A stretch of DNA of 64,000 nucleotides from Actinomadura xylanilytica (GCF_030283145.1 NZ_JASNWE010000003.1:620001-684000); one strand, 5' to 3'. Counted from the stretch's first letter, positions 51,164-59,780 are shown. A program made the numbers and translations. Notes: generated by a model from the letters alone, not told the origin.

Positions 51164-52204
51164 ATGACGCAGCCACCCCCCTTCGCCGTGATCTCCGGAG
51201 CCCAGGTCCAGGAGGCGATCGGCGGGCGCGAGGAGCAGGTCACCCGGATGGTCGAGGCCGCCTACCGGCTGCACGGCGAGGGCCGGACGGTCAACCCCGA
51301 CTCCTACTTCCTGCGCTTCCCCGACCGGCCGTCCTCGCGGATCATCGCGCTGCCCGCCTCGGTCGGCGGCGACGTGGGCGTGCACGGGATCAAGTGGATC
51401 TCCAGCTTCCCCGAGAACGTCGCCGCCGGGATCCCACGCGCCTCGGCGGTGCTGATCCTCAACGACACCGAGACCGGCTACCCGTTCGCCTGCCTGGAGA
51501 GCTCCATCATCAGCGCCGCCCGCACGGCCGCGTCCGCCGCGCTGGCCGCCGCCGAGCTGAGCGACCGCCGGGACGGCCCGGCCTCCGCGGGCCGCCCGCG
51601 CCGCGTCGGGTTCGTCGGCGCCGGGCTGATCGCCCGCTACGTCCACATGTACCTGGCCGCGAACGGCTTCGCGTTCGATCGGCTCGGGGTGCACGACCTG
51701 TCGGCCGAGCACGCCGAGGGCTTCCGCGGCTACCTGGAGCGCTCCGGCTCCGGCACGGTCACCGTGCACGACCGGGCCGAGGACCTGATCCGCTCCAGCG
51801 ACCTGATCGTCTTCGCCACCGTGGCGGGCGCGCCGCACGTCACCGACCCCGGCTGGTTCGGGCACAACCCGCTGGTGCTGCACGTCTCGCTGCGCGACCT
51901 GTCGCCCGAGATCATCCTGTCGGCCTACAACGTGGTGGACGACGTCGAGCACTGCCTCAAGGCCGACACCTCGCCGCACCTGGCCGAGCAGCGGTCCGGG
52001 AACCGCGACTTCGTCGCCGGGACCCTCTACGACGTGCTGGAGGGGCGGACCCGCCCGCCCGCCGACCGGCCGGTCGTGTTCTCCCCGTTCGGGCTCGGCG
52101 TCCTCGACCTCGCCGTGGCCCGCTACGTCTACGACCGGGTCGCCGCGTCGGGCGCGCTGAACACCGTGCCGGACTTCTTCCACGAGCTCAAGCGGCACGG
52201 CTGA
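51164..52204 (+). CDS. SbnB-like NAD-dependent ACEGA dehydrogenase, Dap pathway
   Basis: A 346-aa member of the ornithine cyclodeaminase superfamily. The SbnB signature HGIKWISSFPENVAAGIPRA followed by SAVLILNDTETGYPFACLESSIISAARTAASAAL is clear, as is the Rossmann loop VGFVGAGLIARYVHMYL. In Staphylococcus SbnB oxidatively cleaves ACEGA to L-Dap and 2-oxoglutarate with NAD. ATG 51164 has CGGAG upstream. With the preceding gene it supplies Dap, matching the acidic pocket of the stand-alone adenylation core. Confidence 0.88.
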   Translation: MTQPPPFAVISGAQVQEAIGGREEQVTRMVEAAYRLHGEGRTVNPDSYFLRFPDRPSSRIIALPASVGGDVGVHGIKWISSFPENVAAGIPRASAVLILNDTETGYPFACLESSIISAARTAASAALAAAELSDRRDGPASAGRPRRVGFVGAGLIARYVHMYLAANGFAFDRLGVHDLSAEHAEGFRGYLERSGSGTVTVHDRAEDLIRSSDLIVFATVAGAPHVTDPGWFGHNPLVLHVSLRDLSPEIILSAYNVVDDVEHCLKADTSPHLAEQRSGNRDFVAGTLYDVLEGRTRPPADRPVVFSPFGLGVLDLAVARYVYDRVAASGALNTVPDFFHELKRHG

Positions 52205-52262
52205 CCCGTCCGGGCGGCGCGGGGCGACTCTTGGACGCGCGCAGAACGGGAACGCCGTCGGT

Positions 52263-52496
52263 ATGACCGACGAACGCGGCGACGTCCAAGAGCTGAGCGA
52301 CTTCGAACTCGTGGTGTACGAGGCGGTCGCCGAGATCGACAAGGACGGGGGCGCGGCCGACATCGACACCCTCAGGGAGCAGATCGGCCGGCCCGAGGAG
52401 GACATCTGGGCGGCACTGGGCCGCCTGGTCTCGGCGAACCACCTGCACTCGACACCCGCCGGCTTCACCCTCGGCCCGCACGACTGGGCACCCTGA
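52263..52496 (+). CDS. Small winged-helix-like protein
   Basis: A 77-aa protein, DFELVVYEAVAEIDKDGGAADIDTLREQIGRPEEDIWAALGRLVSANHLHSTPAGFTLGPHDWAP. The helix-turn-helix plus wing pattern (IDTLREQIGRPEEDIWAALGRLVSANHL) resembles small DNA-binding or adaptor wHTH proteins. It is 58 bp after the Dap gene and may mark the cluster edge; whether it regulates the cluster is open. Confidence 0.65.
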   Translation: MTDERGDVQELSDFELVVYEAVAEIDKDGGAADIDTLREQIGRPEEDIWAALGRLVSANHLHSTPAGFTLGPHDWAP

Positions 52497-52576
52497 CCCC
52501 GGCCGCCGGCCCCGGAGCACGAGTAGGGCACAATGCCCGACCAAGCACAAGGTCGGCTATTTCAGGAGGCCGCTGG

Positions 52577-53680
52577 ATGAGGCTCGTCGTCACCGAGGAA
52601 CAGCGGGAACTGCGCGCGACACTGCGCCGCTTCTTCGCCGACAGATCGCCGGGCGCCGAGGTCCGGCGGCTGATGGAGACGCCCGAGGGCCACGACCCGC
52701 GGGTCTGGGCGCAGATGGCCGGCCAGCTCGGCCTCCAGAGCCTGGCGATCCCCGAGGAGTACGGCGGCGCCGGGTTCGGGGTGCGCGAGCTGGCCGTGGT
52801 GTTCGAGGAGATGGGCCGCGCGCTGGTCTGCTCCCCCTACCTCGCCACCGTCGCGCTCGCCGGCACCGCGCTGGCCGCCACGTCCGACGAGGCCGCCAAG
52901 CGCGACCTCCTCCCCGGCATCGCGTCCGGCGACACCATCGCCACCCTCGTCGAGGGCGCGCCCGTCACCGCCCGCCACGACGGCGGCGGCGGCTGGGTCC
53001 TGGACGGCGCGGCGCCGCAGGTCCTCGACGGCCACATCGCCGGGCTCCTCCTGGTCGCCGCCGGCACCGGCGAGGGCACGGCGCTGTTCGCGGTGGACGG
53101 CACGGCGCCCGGCCTCGACCGCGCGCCGCTCCCCACCCTCGACCAGACCCGCCGCCTGGCGCGGCTCGCGTTCGCCGCCGTCCCGGCCCGGCGGATCGAG
53201 GGCGACGCGGCGGCCGTCCTCGCGCGCACGCTGGACGTGGCGGCGGTCGCCCTCGCGGCCGAGCAGCTCGGCGGCGCGCAGCAGGCCCTGGACATGACCG
53301 TGGAGTACGCCAAGGTGCGGCACCAGTTCGGCCGCCCGATCGGCTCGTTCCAGGCGGTCAAGCACCGCTGCGCGGACATGTTCGTGCAGGTGGAGTCGGC
53401 CCGATCGGCCGTGCTGAACGCGGCGGAGGCCGCCGACGAGAGGCCGGCCGAGCTGCCCGCCGCCGCCGCGCTCGCCAAGGCGTACTGCTCGGACGCCTAC
53501 CTGCACACCGCGGGCGAGACCATCCAGCTCCACGGCGGCATCGGGTTCACCTGGGAGCACGACGCCCACCTGTACTTCAAGCGGGCCCAGTCGTCCCGGC
53601 AGCTCTTCGGCTCCCCCGACCGGCACCGCGCCCGGCTGGCCGAGCTGGCCGGCATCACGGGTGCAGTGGCAGCCCCTTGA
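52577..53680 (+). CDS. Acyl-CoA dehydrogenase
   Basis: A 367-aa FAD-dependent dehydrogenase. N-terminal helical domain EEQRELRATLRRFFADRSPG, EYGGAGFGVRELAVVFEEMGRAL; C-terminal domain EYAKVRHQFGRPIGSFQAVKHRCADMFVQ and ETIQLHGGIGFTWEHDAHLYFKRAQSS, with the Glu in the usual catalytic region. Layout resembles the alpha/beta halves of FadE enzymes in actinobacterial steroid or branched-acyl oxidation, though no partner gene adjoins it. Start ATG 52577 has AGGAGG upstream. Its last 26 bp overlap the convergent DUF2000 gene. Confidence 0.9.
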   Translation: MRLVVTEEQRELRATLRRFFADRSPGAEVRRLMETPEGHDPRVWAQMAGQLGLQSLAIPEEYGGAGFGVRELAVVFEEMGRALVCSPYLATVALAGTALAATSDEAAKRDLLPGIASGDTIATLVEGAPVTARHDGGGGWVLDGAAPQVLDGHIAGLLLVAAGTGEGTALFAVDGTAPGLDRAPLPTLDQTRRLARLAFAAVPARRIEGDAAAVLARTLDVAAVALAAEQLGGAQQALDMTVEYAKVRHQFGRPIGSFQAVKHRCADMFVQVESARSAVLNAAEAADERPAELPAAAALAKAYCSDAYLHTAGETIQLHGGIGFTWEHDAHLYFKRAQSSRQLFGSPDRHRARLAELAGITGAVAAP

Positions 53681-54065
53681 GCGCCTTGTCCACCGGGTTG
53701 CGCGGCCCGTGCACGCCGAGCCCGACGAGCGGCAGCCGCGCGGCGTCGGCGGCGCGGACCGCGGCCCGGTTGTCCTCGTCGTGGCCGGTCTTGAACATCT
53801 CCTCGATGTAGACGGCGAGGTCGAACCCGCGGGCGACCGCGCGCTCGTGCACCCGCGCGAGGTCGTCCGCGGTCGCGGTGTAGACCAGCACGGGCTGCCG
53901 GAACATCGCCAGGTAGCGGCGGTCCGCGGCGTCCTCGTAGGGCTCGCCGAGCAGCCCGGGGGGCCCGCCGGCGAGGGCGCCGGCCAGGAAGGCGGTCACG
54001 TTGAGCCGCTGCCACGCCGCCAGGTCGTCGCGGACCACGATGCCGATCTTGGTGTCGAAACGCAT
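53655..54065 (-). CDS. DUF2000-family protein
   Basis: A 136-aa protein, FDTKIGIVVRDDLAAWQRLNVTAFLAGALAG...YEDAADRRYLAMFRQPVLVYTATADDLARVHERAVARG, ending VGLGVHGPRNPVDKALKGLPLHP. This is the DUF2000 pattern (peptidyl-tRNA hydrolase-like fold), of unknown activity. It converges with the acyl-CoA dehydrogenase gene (26-bp overlap) and diverges from the AraC regulator, 71 bp away, which may control it. Confidence 0.8.
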   Translation of the reverse strand: MRFDTKIGIVVRDDLAAWQRLNVTAFLAGALAGGPPGLLGEPYEDAADRRYLAMFRQPVLVYTATADDLARVHERAVARGFDLAVYIEEMFKTGHDEDNRAAVRAADAARLPLVGLGVHGPRNPVDKALKGLPLHP

Positions 54066-54136
54066 GCGGCCAGCCTGGCCCGGTTCCGTCCGGCCGTCTT
54101 GGACGCTCGTGCGCCCCGTCCTGGGAGAATGGCGGC

Positions 54137-54961
54137 GTGACGCGCGAGTGGACCCGGTACTGGCGGTCCGGCGACCGGCCCCTGGAGGCGATGCACGCCC
54201 ACATCGAGCGGCACGCCTACCACCGGCACAGCCACGAGACCTACTCGTTCGGCGTCACCGAGGACGGTCGCCAGGCGTTCCGCTGCCGGGGCGCCGCGCA
54301 CACCAGCACGGCCGGCATGGTCATGGCCTTCAACCCCGACGACCCGCACGACGGGCACCCCGCCGACCCCCTGGGGTTCACCTACCGGATCGTGCACATC
54401 GGGCCGGAGGTGGTGTCCGGCGTCCTCGCCGACATCGCCGGACGGCCCGCCGCGGCGCCGCTGTTCGCCGCCCCGGTCGTCGCCGACGCCTTGCTGGCGA
54501 ACGGTCTGAGCGCCCTGCACGGGGCGCTGCTCAACGGCGCCCCGGCACTGCGCCGCGACGAGCTGCTCACCGCCGCCGTCGGCGCGATGGTGAACCGCGC
54601 CGCGACCGGGCCCCTGCGCGCGGCGCCGCCGCCGGGCGTCGCGCGGATCGCCGAACGGGCCCGGCTGCGGCTGGACGAGGCCCCGCTGGAGGACGTGTCG
54701 GGCGGTGCCCTGGCCGAGGCGGCGGGATGCAGCCGGTTCGCGCTCTACCGGGCGTTCCGGCAGGTGCACGGGATGGCGCCCAGCGACTACCAGCGGCAGC
54801 TCCGCCTGCGCGCCGCGCAGCGGCTGCTCGCGCGGGGTGAGCCGATCGGCGCCGTCGCGGCCCGGACCGGCTTCGCCGACCAGAGCCACCTGACCCGCTG
54901 GTTCGTCCGCTGCTTCGGCATCACGCCCGGCGCCTACCGCCGCGCCACCGCCCCCGATTAG
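54137..54961 (+). CDS. AraC-family transcriptional regulator
   Basis: A 274-aa regulator. N-terminal cupin ligand domain with HIERHAYHRHSHETYSFGVTEDGRQAFRCRG and FNPDDPHDGHPAD; C-terminal double helix-turn-helix AEAAGCSRFALYRAFRQVHGMAPSDYQRQLRLRAAQRLLARGEPIGAVAARTGFADQSHLTRWFVRCFGITPGAYRRA. Typical length. Divergent from the DUF2000 gene, its likely target by position. The inducer is unknown. Confidence 0.92.
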   Translation: MTREWTRYWRSGDRPLEAMHAHIERHAYHRHSHETYSFGVTEDGRQAFRCRGAAHTSTAGMVMAFNPDDPHDGHPADPLGFTYRIVHIGPEVVSGVLADIAGRPAAAPLFAAPVVADALLANGLSALHGALLNGAPALRRDELLTAAVGAMVNRAATGPLRAAPPPGVARIAERARLRLDEAPLEDVSGGALAEAAGCSRFALYRAFRQVHGMAPSDYQRQLRLRAAQRLLARGEPIGAVAARTGFADQSHLTRWFVRCFGITPGAYRRATAPD

Positions 54962-55006
54962 GAAACAATGCGGCGAGGACGACGTACGGGAGAAGGAGGA
55001 CTCGCC

Positions 55007-56008
55007 ATGACGCGGCGGGCGAGCGGGACGGTCTTCGGGCTGGCGTACGGGGACGCGCTCGGCGCGCCCACCGAGTTCCTCGGCATGGAGGAGATCGCCC
55101 GGCGGTTCGGGCCGGACGGGCCGCGCGAGCCCACCGGGTCGCCCGCGCTGGTCACCGACGACACCCAGATGGCCCTCGCCGTCGCCGACGGGCTGCTCGA
55201 CGCCCCGCGGGACGTGCCGCTCACCCCGGACGTGATCGTCCCGCTGTGGCGGCGCCGGTTCGTCGACTGGCTGTACAGCCCCGACAACAACAGGGCGCCG
55301 GGGAACACGTGCCTGCGCGCCTGTGAGGGCCTCGCCGCAGGGCTCCCCTGGCTCCAGGCGACCCAGCGGGACTCCAAGGGGTGCGGCGCCAACATGCGGG
55401 TCGCGCCGGTCGGCCTGGTCCCGGGGCTCACGGCCGAGCAGCGGTCGGCCGCCGCGCAGCTCCAGGCCGCCCTCACCCACGGCCACCCGACCGGGCTGGC
55501 GGCCAGCGAGCTCACCGCGTACGCCGTCCGGTGGCTGTGCGACGGCCTGGCCCCGGCCGGCCTGCCCGCCGCGCTCCGCGACCACTGCCACGCCCAGCGG
55601 ACCACCTACCACGAGGACTGGCTCGGCGACCTGTGGCAGCGTCCCGCCATCGACTCCCCCGCCGCGTTCATCTCCCGCGGCTGGGACGAGTGCCTCGGCG
55701 TCCTCGACCGGCTCGACGCCGCCCTCGCCGCGCCCGACCGGCGCGCCGACCCGTGCGCGGCGACCGGCGCCGGCTGGGTCGCCGAGGAGGCCCTCGCCAC
55801 CGGCCTGCTGTGCTTCCTGCTGTTCCCGGACGACCCGGTGGGCGCCCTCGCGCGCGGCGCCGCGTCCTCGGGCGACTCCGACTCGATCGCCTGCCTCGCC
55901 GGCGCCTTCGCGGGCGCGCACCTCGGCATGGACGCCTGGCCGCCCGCCTGGCGCCCCCGGATCGAGTACACCGGCCACCTGACCCGCGTCGGCCTCGCCT
56001 GGGACTGA
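55007..56008 (+). CDS. ADP-ribosylglycohydrolase family protein
   Basis: A 333-aa all-helical hydrolase. Metal-binding motifs: N-terminal GLAYGDALGAPTEF and VTDDTQMALAVADGLL; C-terminal SGDSDSIACLAGAFAGAHLG. These Asp/Thr sets hold two Mg ions that cut ADP-ribose from proteins or small molecules. ATG 55007 is chosen for its AAGGAGGA site 6-7 nt upstream; an earlier ATG at 54968 lacks one. It follows the AraC gene and ends beside dispersed repeat copy 2. Confidence 0.9.
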   Translation: MTRRASGTVFGLAYGDALGAPTEFLGMEEIARRFGPDGPREPTGSPALVTDDTQMALAVADGLLDAPRDVPLTPDVIVPLWRRRFVDWLYSPDNNRAPGNTCLRACEGLAAGLPWLQATQRDSKGCGANMRVAPVGLVPGLTAEQRSAAAQLQAALTHGHPTGLAASELTAYAVRWLCDGLAPAGLPAALRDHCHAQRTTYHEDWLGDLWQRPAIDSPAAFISRGWDECLGVLDRLDAALAAPDRRADPCAATGAGWVAEEALATGLLCFLLFPDDPVGALARGAASSGDSDSIACLAGAFAGAHLGMDAWPPAWRPRIEYTGHLTRVGLAWD

Positions 56009-56014
56009 GTTGTC

Positions 56015-56163
56015 TTTCAAGCCCGGCCCGGCGTTCTCGCCTGAAGGCTCGGACGCCGACCGTGCTTGGGCGAGCGCGGCATCGCTTCGCGATCCGGCCG
56101 GTGGGGCTCGCCTCCGGCTTCGCCCCACCGGCCAGGTAACGCGCTCGCGCTACGGCTGAGGCG
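56015..56163. repeat. Dispersed hairpin-bearing intergenic repeat, copy 2
   Basis: Reverse complement of the element at 13251-13407, about 90% identical by eye. GGCCGGTGGGGC (56096-56107) and GCCCCACCGGCC (56122-56133) form a perfect 12-bp stem. It fills the gap between convergent ADP-ribosylglycohydrolase and AlkB-like genes. Confidence 0.8.
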
Positions 56164-56177
56164 CGTTGAAACCGGCC

Positions 56178-56741
56178 CTAAGTCTTCAGCACGGTCCGCA
56201 GGGTGACCGAGATCCGCCGGCCGCGCGCGACCCGGGCCGGGGCGCCGTCCGGGCCGGGGTCGGTCTTGCGCGCGGGGATCGCGTGCCGCCACGCGAACCG
56301 CGACGGGCCGGTCATGACGCACAGGCTGCGCGGTTCGAGCCGCCGCGCCTCCCTGCCCTCGCCGTCCTTCTCGCTGAACTCCATCACGCAGCCCGACAGC
56401 AGGCTCACCGCCGCGACCACCGGCCCGAAGCACGGGACGCAGTCGACGTGCGCGCTGATCCCCTGGCCGGGCCGGTACTCGTTCACGATCACCTGGTCGG
56501 GCGGCTCGCCGAGGTGCCCCTCGGCGTGAAGCCGTCCGCCCAGGTCGCGCGCCCAGCCGGGCAGCGGCGGGGCGGGCGCTCCGGCGGCCACGCCGCGCCG
56601 CCCGTAGTCGTAGCGGTGGCCGTAGTGCTGGACGCGGCGCTTGAGCTGATCGGACCAGTCCGCCGCGTCGATCCGTTCGGCCAGGACCTGGGCGTCGGCG
56701 GGCGACAGCCAGTCGTTCACAAGGTGCAGACCGGGAGGCAT
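56178..56741 (-). CDS. AlkB-like 2-oxoglutarate/Fe(II) dioxygenase
   Basis: A 187-aa dioxygenase. Iron ligands: HVD in GQGISAHVDCVPCFGPVVAAVSLLSGCVMEF and the distal His in FAWRHAIPARKTD; the 2-oxoglutarate-binding Arg is in RRISVTLRTV. This is the ALKBH-type layout (PGQGISAHVD is characteristic), acting on methylated nucleic acid bases or proteins. A 9-bp gap separates it from the upstream oxidoreductase gene, so co-transcription is likely. Confidence 0.9.
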   Translation of the reverse strand: MPPGLHLVNDWLSPADAQVLAERIDAADWSDQLKRRVQHYGHRYDYGRRGVAAGAPAPPLPGWARDLGGRLHAEGHLGEPPDQVIVNEYRPGQGISAHVDCVPCFGPVVAAVSLLSGCVMEFSEKDGEGREARRLEPRSLCVMTGPSRFAWRHAIPARKTDPGPDGAPARVARGRRISVTLRTVLKT

Positions 56742-56750
56742 CCCGGCAAG

Positions 56751-57185
56751 CTAGTCGATTCCGTCCGCCGTGGCGGCCCATCCGGTCCAGCGCTCGATGG
56801 TGACCGCGATGACCGGCCCCTCCGGAGGGCGGTCGCGGTACTGCGCGTAGCGGGACGCGAGCAGCCGCACCGGCCCGGCCATCGCCGCCGGGTCCTCGAC
56901 GACCCGGGCGCGGCCGTCCACCCGCACCCACCAGAGCCGGTCCCAGTCGTCCTCGTAGTGGTCGGCGAGGAGCGCCACCCGGGGGTTGGCGCGGATGTTG
57001 GCCAGCCGCTTGAGGTCGCGGGTGCTCTTCGGCTTGTGGTCGACGGCGGTGTAGACGGTGCCCCGGTGGACGGTGAAGCTGACCGGGACCAGGTGCGGGC
57101 GGCCGTGCTCGTCGGCGGTCGCGAGCCGCGCGACCGGAACCGTCATCAGCCGCAGCCGCGCGTCGTCCGGAGGAAGCCTGGGCAC
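56751..57185 (-). CDS. PPOX-class F420-dependent (or FMN) oxidoreductase
   Basis: A 144-aa split-barrel flavin/deazaflavin protein: VPVARLATADEHGRPHLVPVSFTVHRGTVYTAVDHKPKSTRDLKRLANIRANPRVALLADHYEDDWDRLWWVRVDGRARVVED. The K-x-K-S-T-x-x-L-x-R-L-x-N-I text is the mark of the actinobacterial PPOX family often assigned to coenzyme F420. Substrate unknown. It precedes the AlkB-like gene in a probable two-gene operon. Confidence 0.87.
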   Translation of the reverse strand: MPRLPPDDARLRLMTVPVARLATADEHGRPHLVPVSFTVHRGTVYTAVDHKPKSTRDLKRLANIRANPRVALLADHYEDDWDRLWWVRVDGRARVVEDPAAMAGPVRLLASRYAQYRDRPPEGPVIAVTIERWTGWAATADGID

Positions 57186-57283
57186 GGCGGCAGCCTGTCA
57201 CGGCCCACCGTCCCACGCCAGCACCGGGGCACCGGGCGTCAGGCGCAGGTCACCGTCACCTGGACGGTGGCGGCGCGCCGGAG

Positions 57284-58087
57284 TCAGTCGCGGAACTCCG
57301 GAGGGCGGTTCTCCTTGCGGGCCTGGATCGCCTCCTCGAAGTTGCGGGTGGTGAGGCGGACGTAGAGCTGGGCGATGCCCTCGTGGTCCATGTGCGCGTT
57401 CAGGCTCGCGGCGTCCAGGCCGGACCACAGCATCCGCTTGGTCAGCTCGACGCCGGGCCGGCTGAACCCGGCGATGCGCTCGGCCAGCTCGTCGCAGGCG
57501 TCCAGCAGCTTGTCGCCCGGGACGGTGCGGGAGACCAGGCCGATCCGCTCGGCCTCGGCCGCGTCCACGTCCCGGCCGGACAGCATGATCTCGAACGCGC
57601 GGGACGCGCCGATCGCGCGCGGCAGCAGGTAGCTGAGCCCGAGCTCGCTCGCGGTGAGGCCGTTGTTGATGCCCGCCGCGCGGAAGTAGGCGGTGTCGGC
57701 GGCCAGCCGGATGTCGGCGGCCAGGCTCAGGCACAGGCCGCCGCCGATCGCCGGGCCGTTCACCGCGGCGATCACCGGCTGGTGCAGGCGGCGCAGCGCG
57801 CGGACGACGTCGTCGAGCAGCTCCATCGAGCGCAGCGCGATGGAGCTGACCGTGAGCCCCTCGATGCCGGGGATCGCCCCGGGCGACTCCAGGTCGGCGC
57901 CGGAGCAGAAGCCGCGGCCGGCGCCGGTGACCACCACGACGCGGGTGCCGTTGTCCCGGCCGACCTCCTCCAGCGCCTCGCGGAACGGGACCATCACGTC
58001 GAAGGCCATCGCGTTCATCCGCTCGGGCCGGTTCAGCGTGATCCGGGTGACGTGCGGCCGGGGCTGATCGATCAGGACAAAGGACAT
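57284..58087 (-). CDS. Enoyl-CoA hydratase/isomerase family protein
   Basis: A 267-aa crotonase-fold enzyme. ITLNRPERMNAMAFDVM, VVVTGAGRGFCSGADLESPG (oxyanion hole) and AAVNGPAIGGGLCLSLAADIRLA (second oxyanion Gly) are standard; SELGLSYLLPRAIGASRAFEIMLSGRDVDAAEAERIGLVSR completes the active site. It acts in fatty-acyl or related CoA oxidation. GGAGGAGG precedes the ATG. The palindrome 20 bp upstream (58107-58130) is likely its operator, so a TetR-type repressor sensing an acyl-CoA is probable (inference). Confidence 0.9.
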   Translation of the reverse strand: MSFVLIDQPRPHVTRITLNRPERMNAMAFDVMVPFREALEEVGRDNGTRVVVVTGAGRGFCSGADLESPGAIPGIEGLTVSSIALRSMELLDDVVRALRRLHQPVIAAVNGPAIGGGLCLSLAADIRLAADTAYFRAAGINNGLTASELGLSYLLPRAIGASRAFEIMLSGRDVDAAEAERIGLVSRTVPGDKLLDACDELAERIAGFSRPGVELTKRMLWSGLDAASLNAHMDHEGIAQLYVRLTTRNFEEAIQARKENRPPEFRD

Positions 58088-58106
58088 CGGCGGCCCCCTC
58101 CTCCAG

Positions 58107-58130
58107 GTAACCTAGCAAGCGCTAGGTTAC
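58107..58130. promoter_or_regulatory. 24-bp inverted repeat, TetR-type operator for the enoyl-CoA hydratase gene
   Basis: GTAACCTAGC-AAGC-GCTAGGTTAC has perfect 10-bp arms around a 4-bp centre, 20 bp upstream of the enoyl-CoA hydratase start and overlapping the aldolase stop codon. The form is typical of operators of TetR repressors of acyl-CoA metabolism; no such repressor is coded in the window. Confidence 0.75.
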
Positions 58131-58774
58131 AGGTCGGCCGGCCACTCCGCCGGGGCGAGGCCGCGTTCGACGACGGCGGTGAGCTGTTCCTCGGTGAGGA
58201 TCCGCGGCTCGCCGATCGTCCTGGCGCGCACGTAGACCCCGCACAGCCACTCCAGCAGCCGCGCGTTCTCGAACGCCTCGTCCAGGTCGCCGCCGATCGC
58301 GACGCCGCCGTGGTTGGCCAGCAGCGCGGCCCGCTTGCCGCCCGCCATCGCCGCGCGCACGCTGGCCGCCAGCTCCGGGGTGCCGTAGGTGGCGTACTCG
58401 GCGACCCGCACCACGCCGCCGAGCAGCAGCGTGTTGTAGTGGATCGGCGGCAGCTCGTCCATCGTGCTGGCGACGACCGTCCCGTAGGTGGAGTGGGTGT
58501 GCACGATCGCGGCGGCGCCGGTCGCCTCGTAGATCGCCAGATGCATCGGCGTCTCCGAGGACGGCGCCCGCGCGCCCTCCACCGGGCCGCCCCGCACGTC
58601 CACGACCGGGCAGTCGGCAGGGGTCATCCGGTCGAGCATCACCCCGCCGGGCGTGACCGCGACCAGGTCCCCCACGCGCACGCTGACGTTGCCCGCCGCG
58701 CCGGTCACCAGGCCGGTTCCGGCCATCCGGCGGCCGACCTCGCACAACGCGCTCCGCTCGTACTCCAGCACCAT
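58127..58774 (-). CDS. Class II aldolase/adducin-family protein
   Basis: A 215-aa zinc aldolase-type protein: VTGAAGNVSVRVGDLVAVTPGGVMLDRMTPADCPVVDV, SSETPMHLAIYEATGAAAIVHTHSTYGTVVAS (two Zn-binding His), and ANHGGVAIGGDLDEAFENARLLEWLCGVYVRA with a third His. Homologues include L-fuculose- and L-ribulose-phosphate aldolases/epimerases. ATG 58774 is chosen for its GAGAGGTG site; ATG 58789 would add five residues. It is divergent from the PfkB kinase gene (72 bp), and the two could form a sugar-phosphate route. Confidence 0.87.
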   Translation of the reverse strand: MVLEYERSALCEVGRRMAGTGLVTGAAGNVSVRVGDLVAVTPGGVMLDRMTPADCPVVDVRGGPVEGARAPSSETPMHLAIYEATGAAAIVHTHSTYGTVVASTMDELPPIHYNTLLLGGVVRVAEYATYGTPELAASVRAAMAGGKRAALLANHGGVAIGGDLDEAFENARLLEWLCGVYVRARTIGEPRILTEEQLTAVVERGLAPAEWPADL

Positions 58775-58846
58775 GTGAACACCTCTCACGTTCTTCGGTC
58801 TCCAGGGCGTACGCTACGGCCCTGACGATCATTAGGGAGCGCGGTC

Positions 58847-59770
58847 ATGGCTGTCGTCACGCTCGGCGCGCACATCATCGACGTCCTCGCCCGTCCGGTC
58901 GAGGCGATCCCGCCGGGCCAGGACACGGTGGTGGTCGACCAGATCAGGGTGACCGCCGCGGGCGCCGCCGCCGGGACCGCGGTGGCCCTGGCCCGGCTCG
59001 GCAACCAGGTCGTCTCCGTCGGCGCCATCGGCGACGACGACCTCGGCGACCTGCTGGTCGCGGTGATGGGCCGGCACGGCGTCGACGTCACCGGGCTGGT
59101 GCGCCGCACCGCCGACCAGACCAGCGCCTCGATCCTGCCGATCCGCCCGGACGGCGGCCGGCCCTCGTTCCACGTGCCGGGCGCCAACCTCACCCTCACC
59201 GCGGGCGCGGTCGGCCCCGGGCTGCTCGCCGCCGCGGACGTGGTGCACCTCGGCGGCCCCGACGTCACCTTCGGGCTGAACGACCCCGCCTTCTTCGCCA
59301 TGCTCGCGGCGGCCCGCGACACCGGCACCGTGGTCACCATGGACCTGCTGTCCAACCTCCCCGACCTGGTCAAGGGCGCGAGCGCGTTCCTGCCCCACGT
59401 CGACCACTTCCTGCCCAACCAGGAGCAGGCCGAGGCGATGACCGGCGAGGCCCTCCCGGTGCCCGCCGCGCTCGCCCTGCTCGACCAGGGCCCGCGGTCG
59501 GTGGTGGTCACCCTCGGCGAGCAGGGCAGCGTGGTGGTGACCCGCGACGGGGTCACCCGGCTGCCCGCGCTGGAGGTCGACGTGGTCGACACCACCGGCT
59601 GCGGCGACGCCTACTGCGCGGGCTTCATCACCGGCCTCGTGCACGGCGAGGACGTCGTCGAGAGCGCCGCCTGGGGCGGCGCCGCGGCGGCGACGGTCGC
59701 GCAGGGCCTCGGGTCGGACGCCCACCTCACCGACCTGGACGGCGTGCTCGCCCTCCTCGGCCCCCGCTGA
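58847..59770 (+). CDS. PfkB-family carbohydrate kinase
   Basis: A 307-aa ribokinase-fold kinase. N-terminal GAHIIDVLARPVEAIPPG...ITAAGAAAGTAVALARLGNQV pattern (read ...RVTAAGAAAG), FLPNQEQAEAMTGE, and C-terminal VVDTTGCGDAYCAGFITGL with the anion hole and catalytic Asp. It phosphorylates a sugar or nucleoside with ATP; the specific substrate is not evident. Placed divergently from the class II aldolase, it could make the aldolase substrate (inference). Confidence 0.9.
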   Translation: MAVVTLGAHIIDVLARPVEAIPPGQDTVVVDQIRVTAAGAAAGTAVALARLGNQVVSVGAIGDDDLGDLLVAVMGRHGVDVTGLVRRTADQTSASILPIRPDGGRPSFHVPGANLTLTAGAVGPGLLAAADVVHLGGPDVTFGLNDPAFFAMLAAARDTGTVVTMDLLSNLPDLVKGASAFLPHVDHFLPNQEQAEAMTGEALPVPAALALLDQGPRSVVVTLGEQGSVVVTRDGVTRLPALEVDVVDTTGCGDAYCAGFITGLVHGEDVVESAAWGGAAAATVAQGLGSDAHLTDLDGVLALLGPR

Positions 59771-59780
59771 CCCGCCTCCG

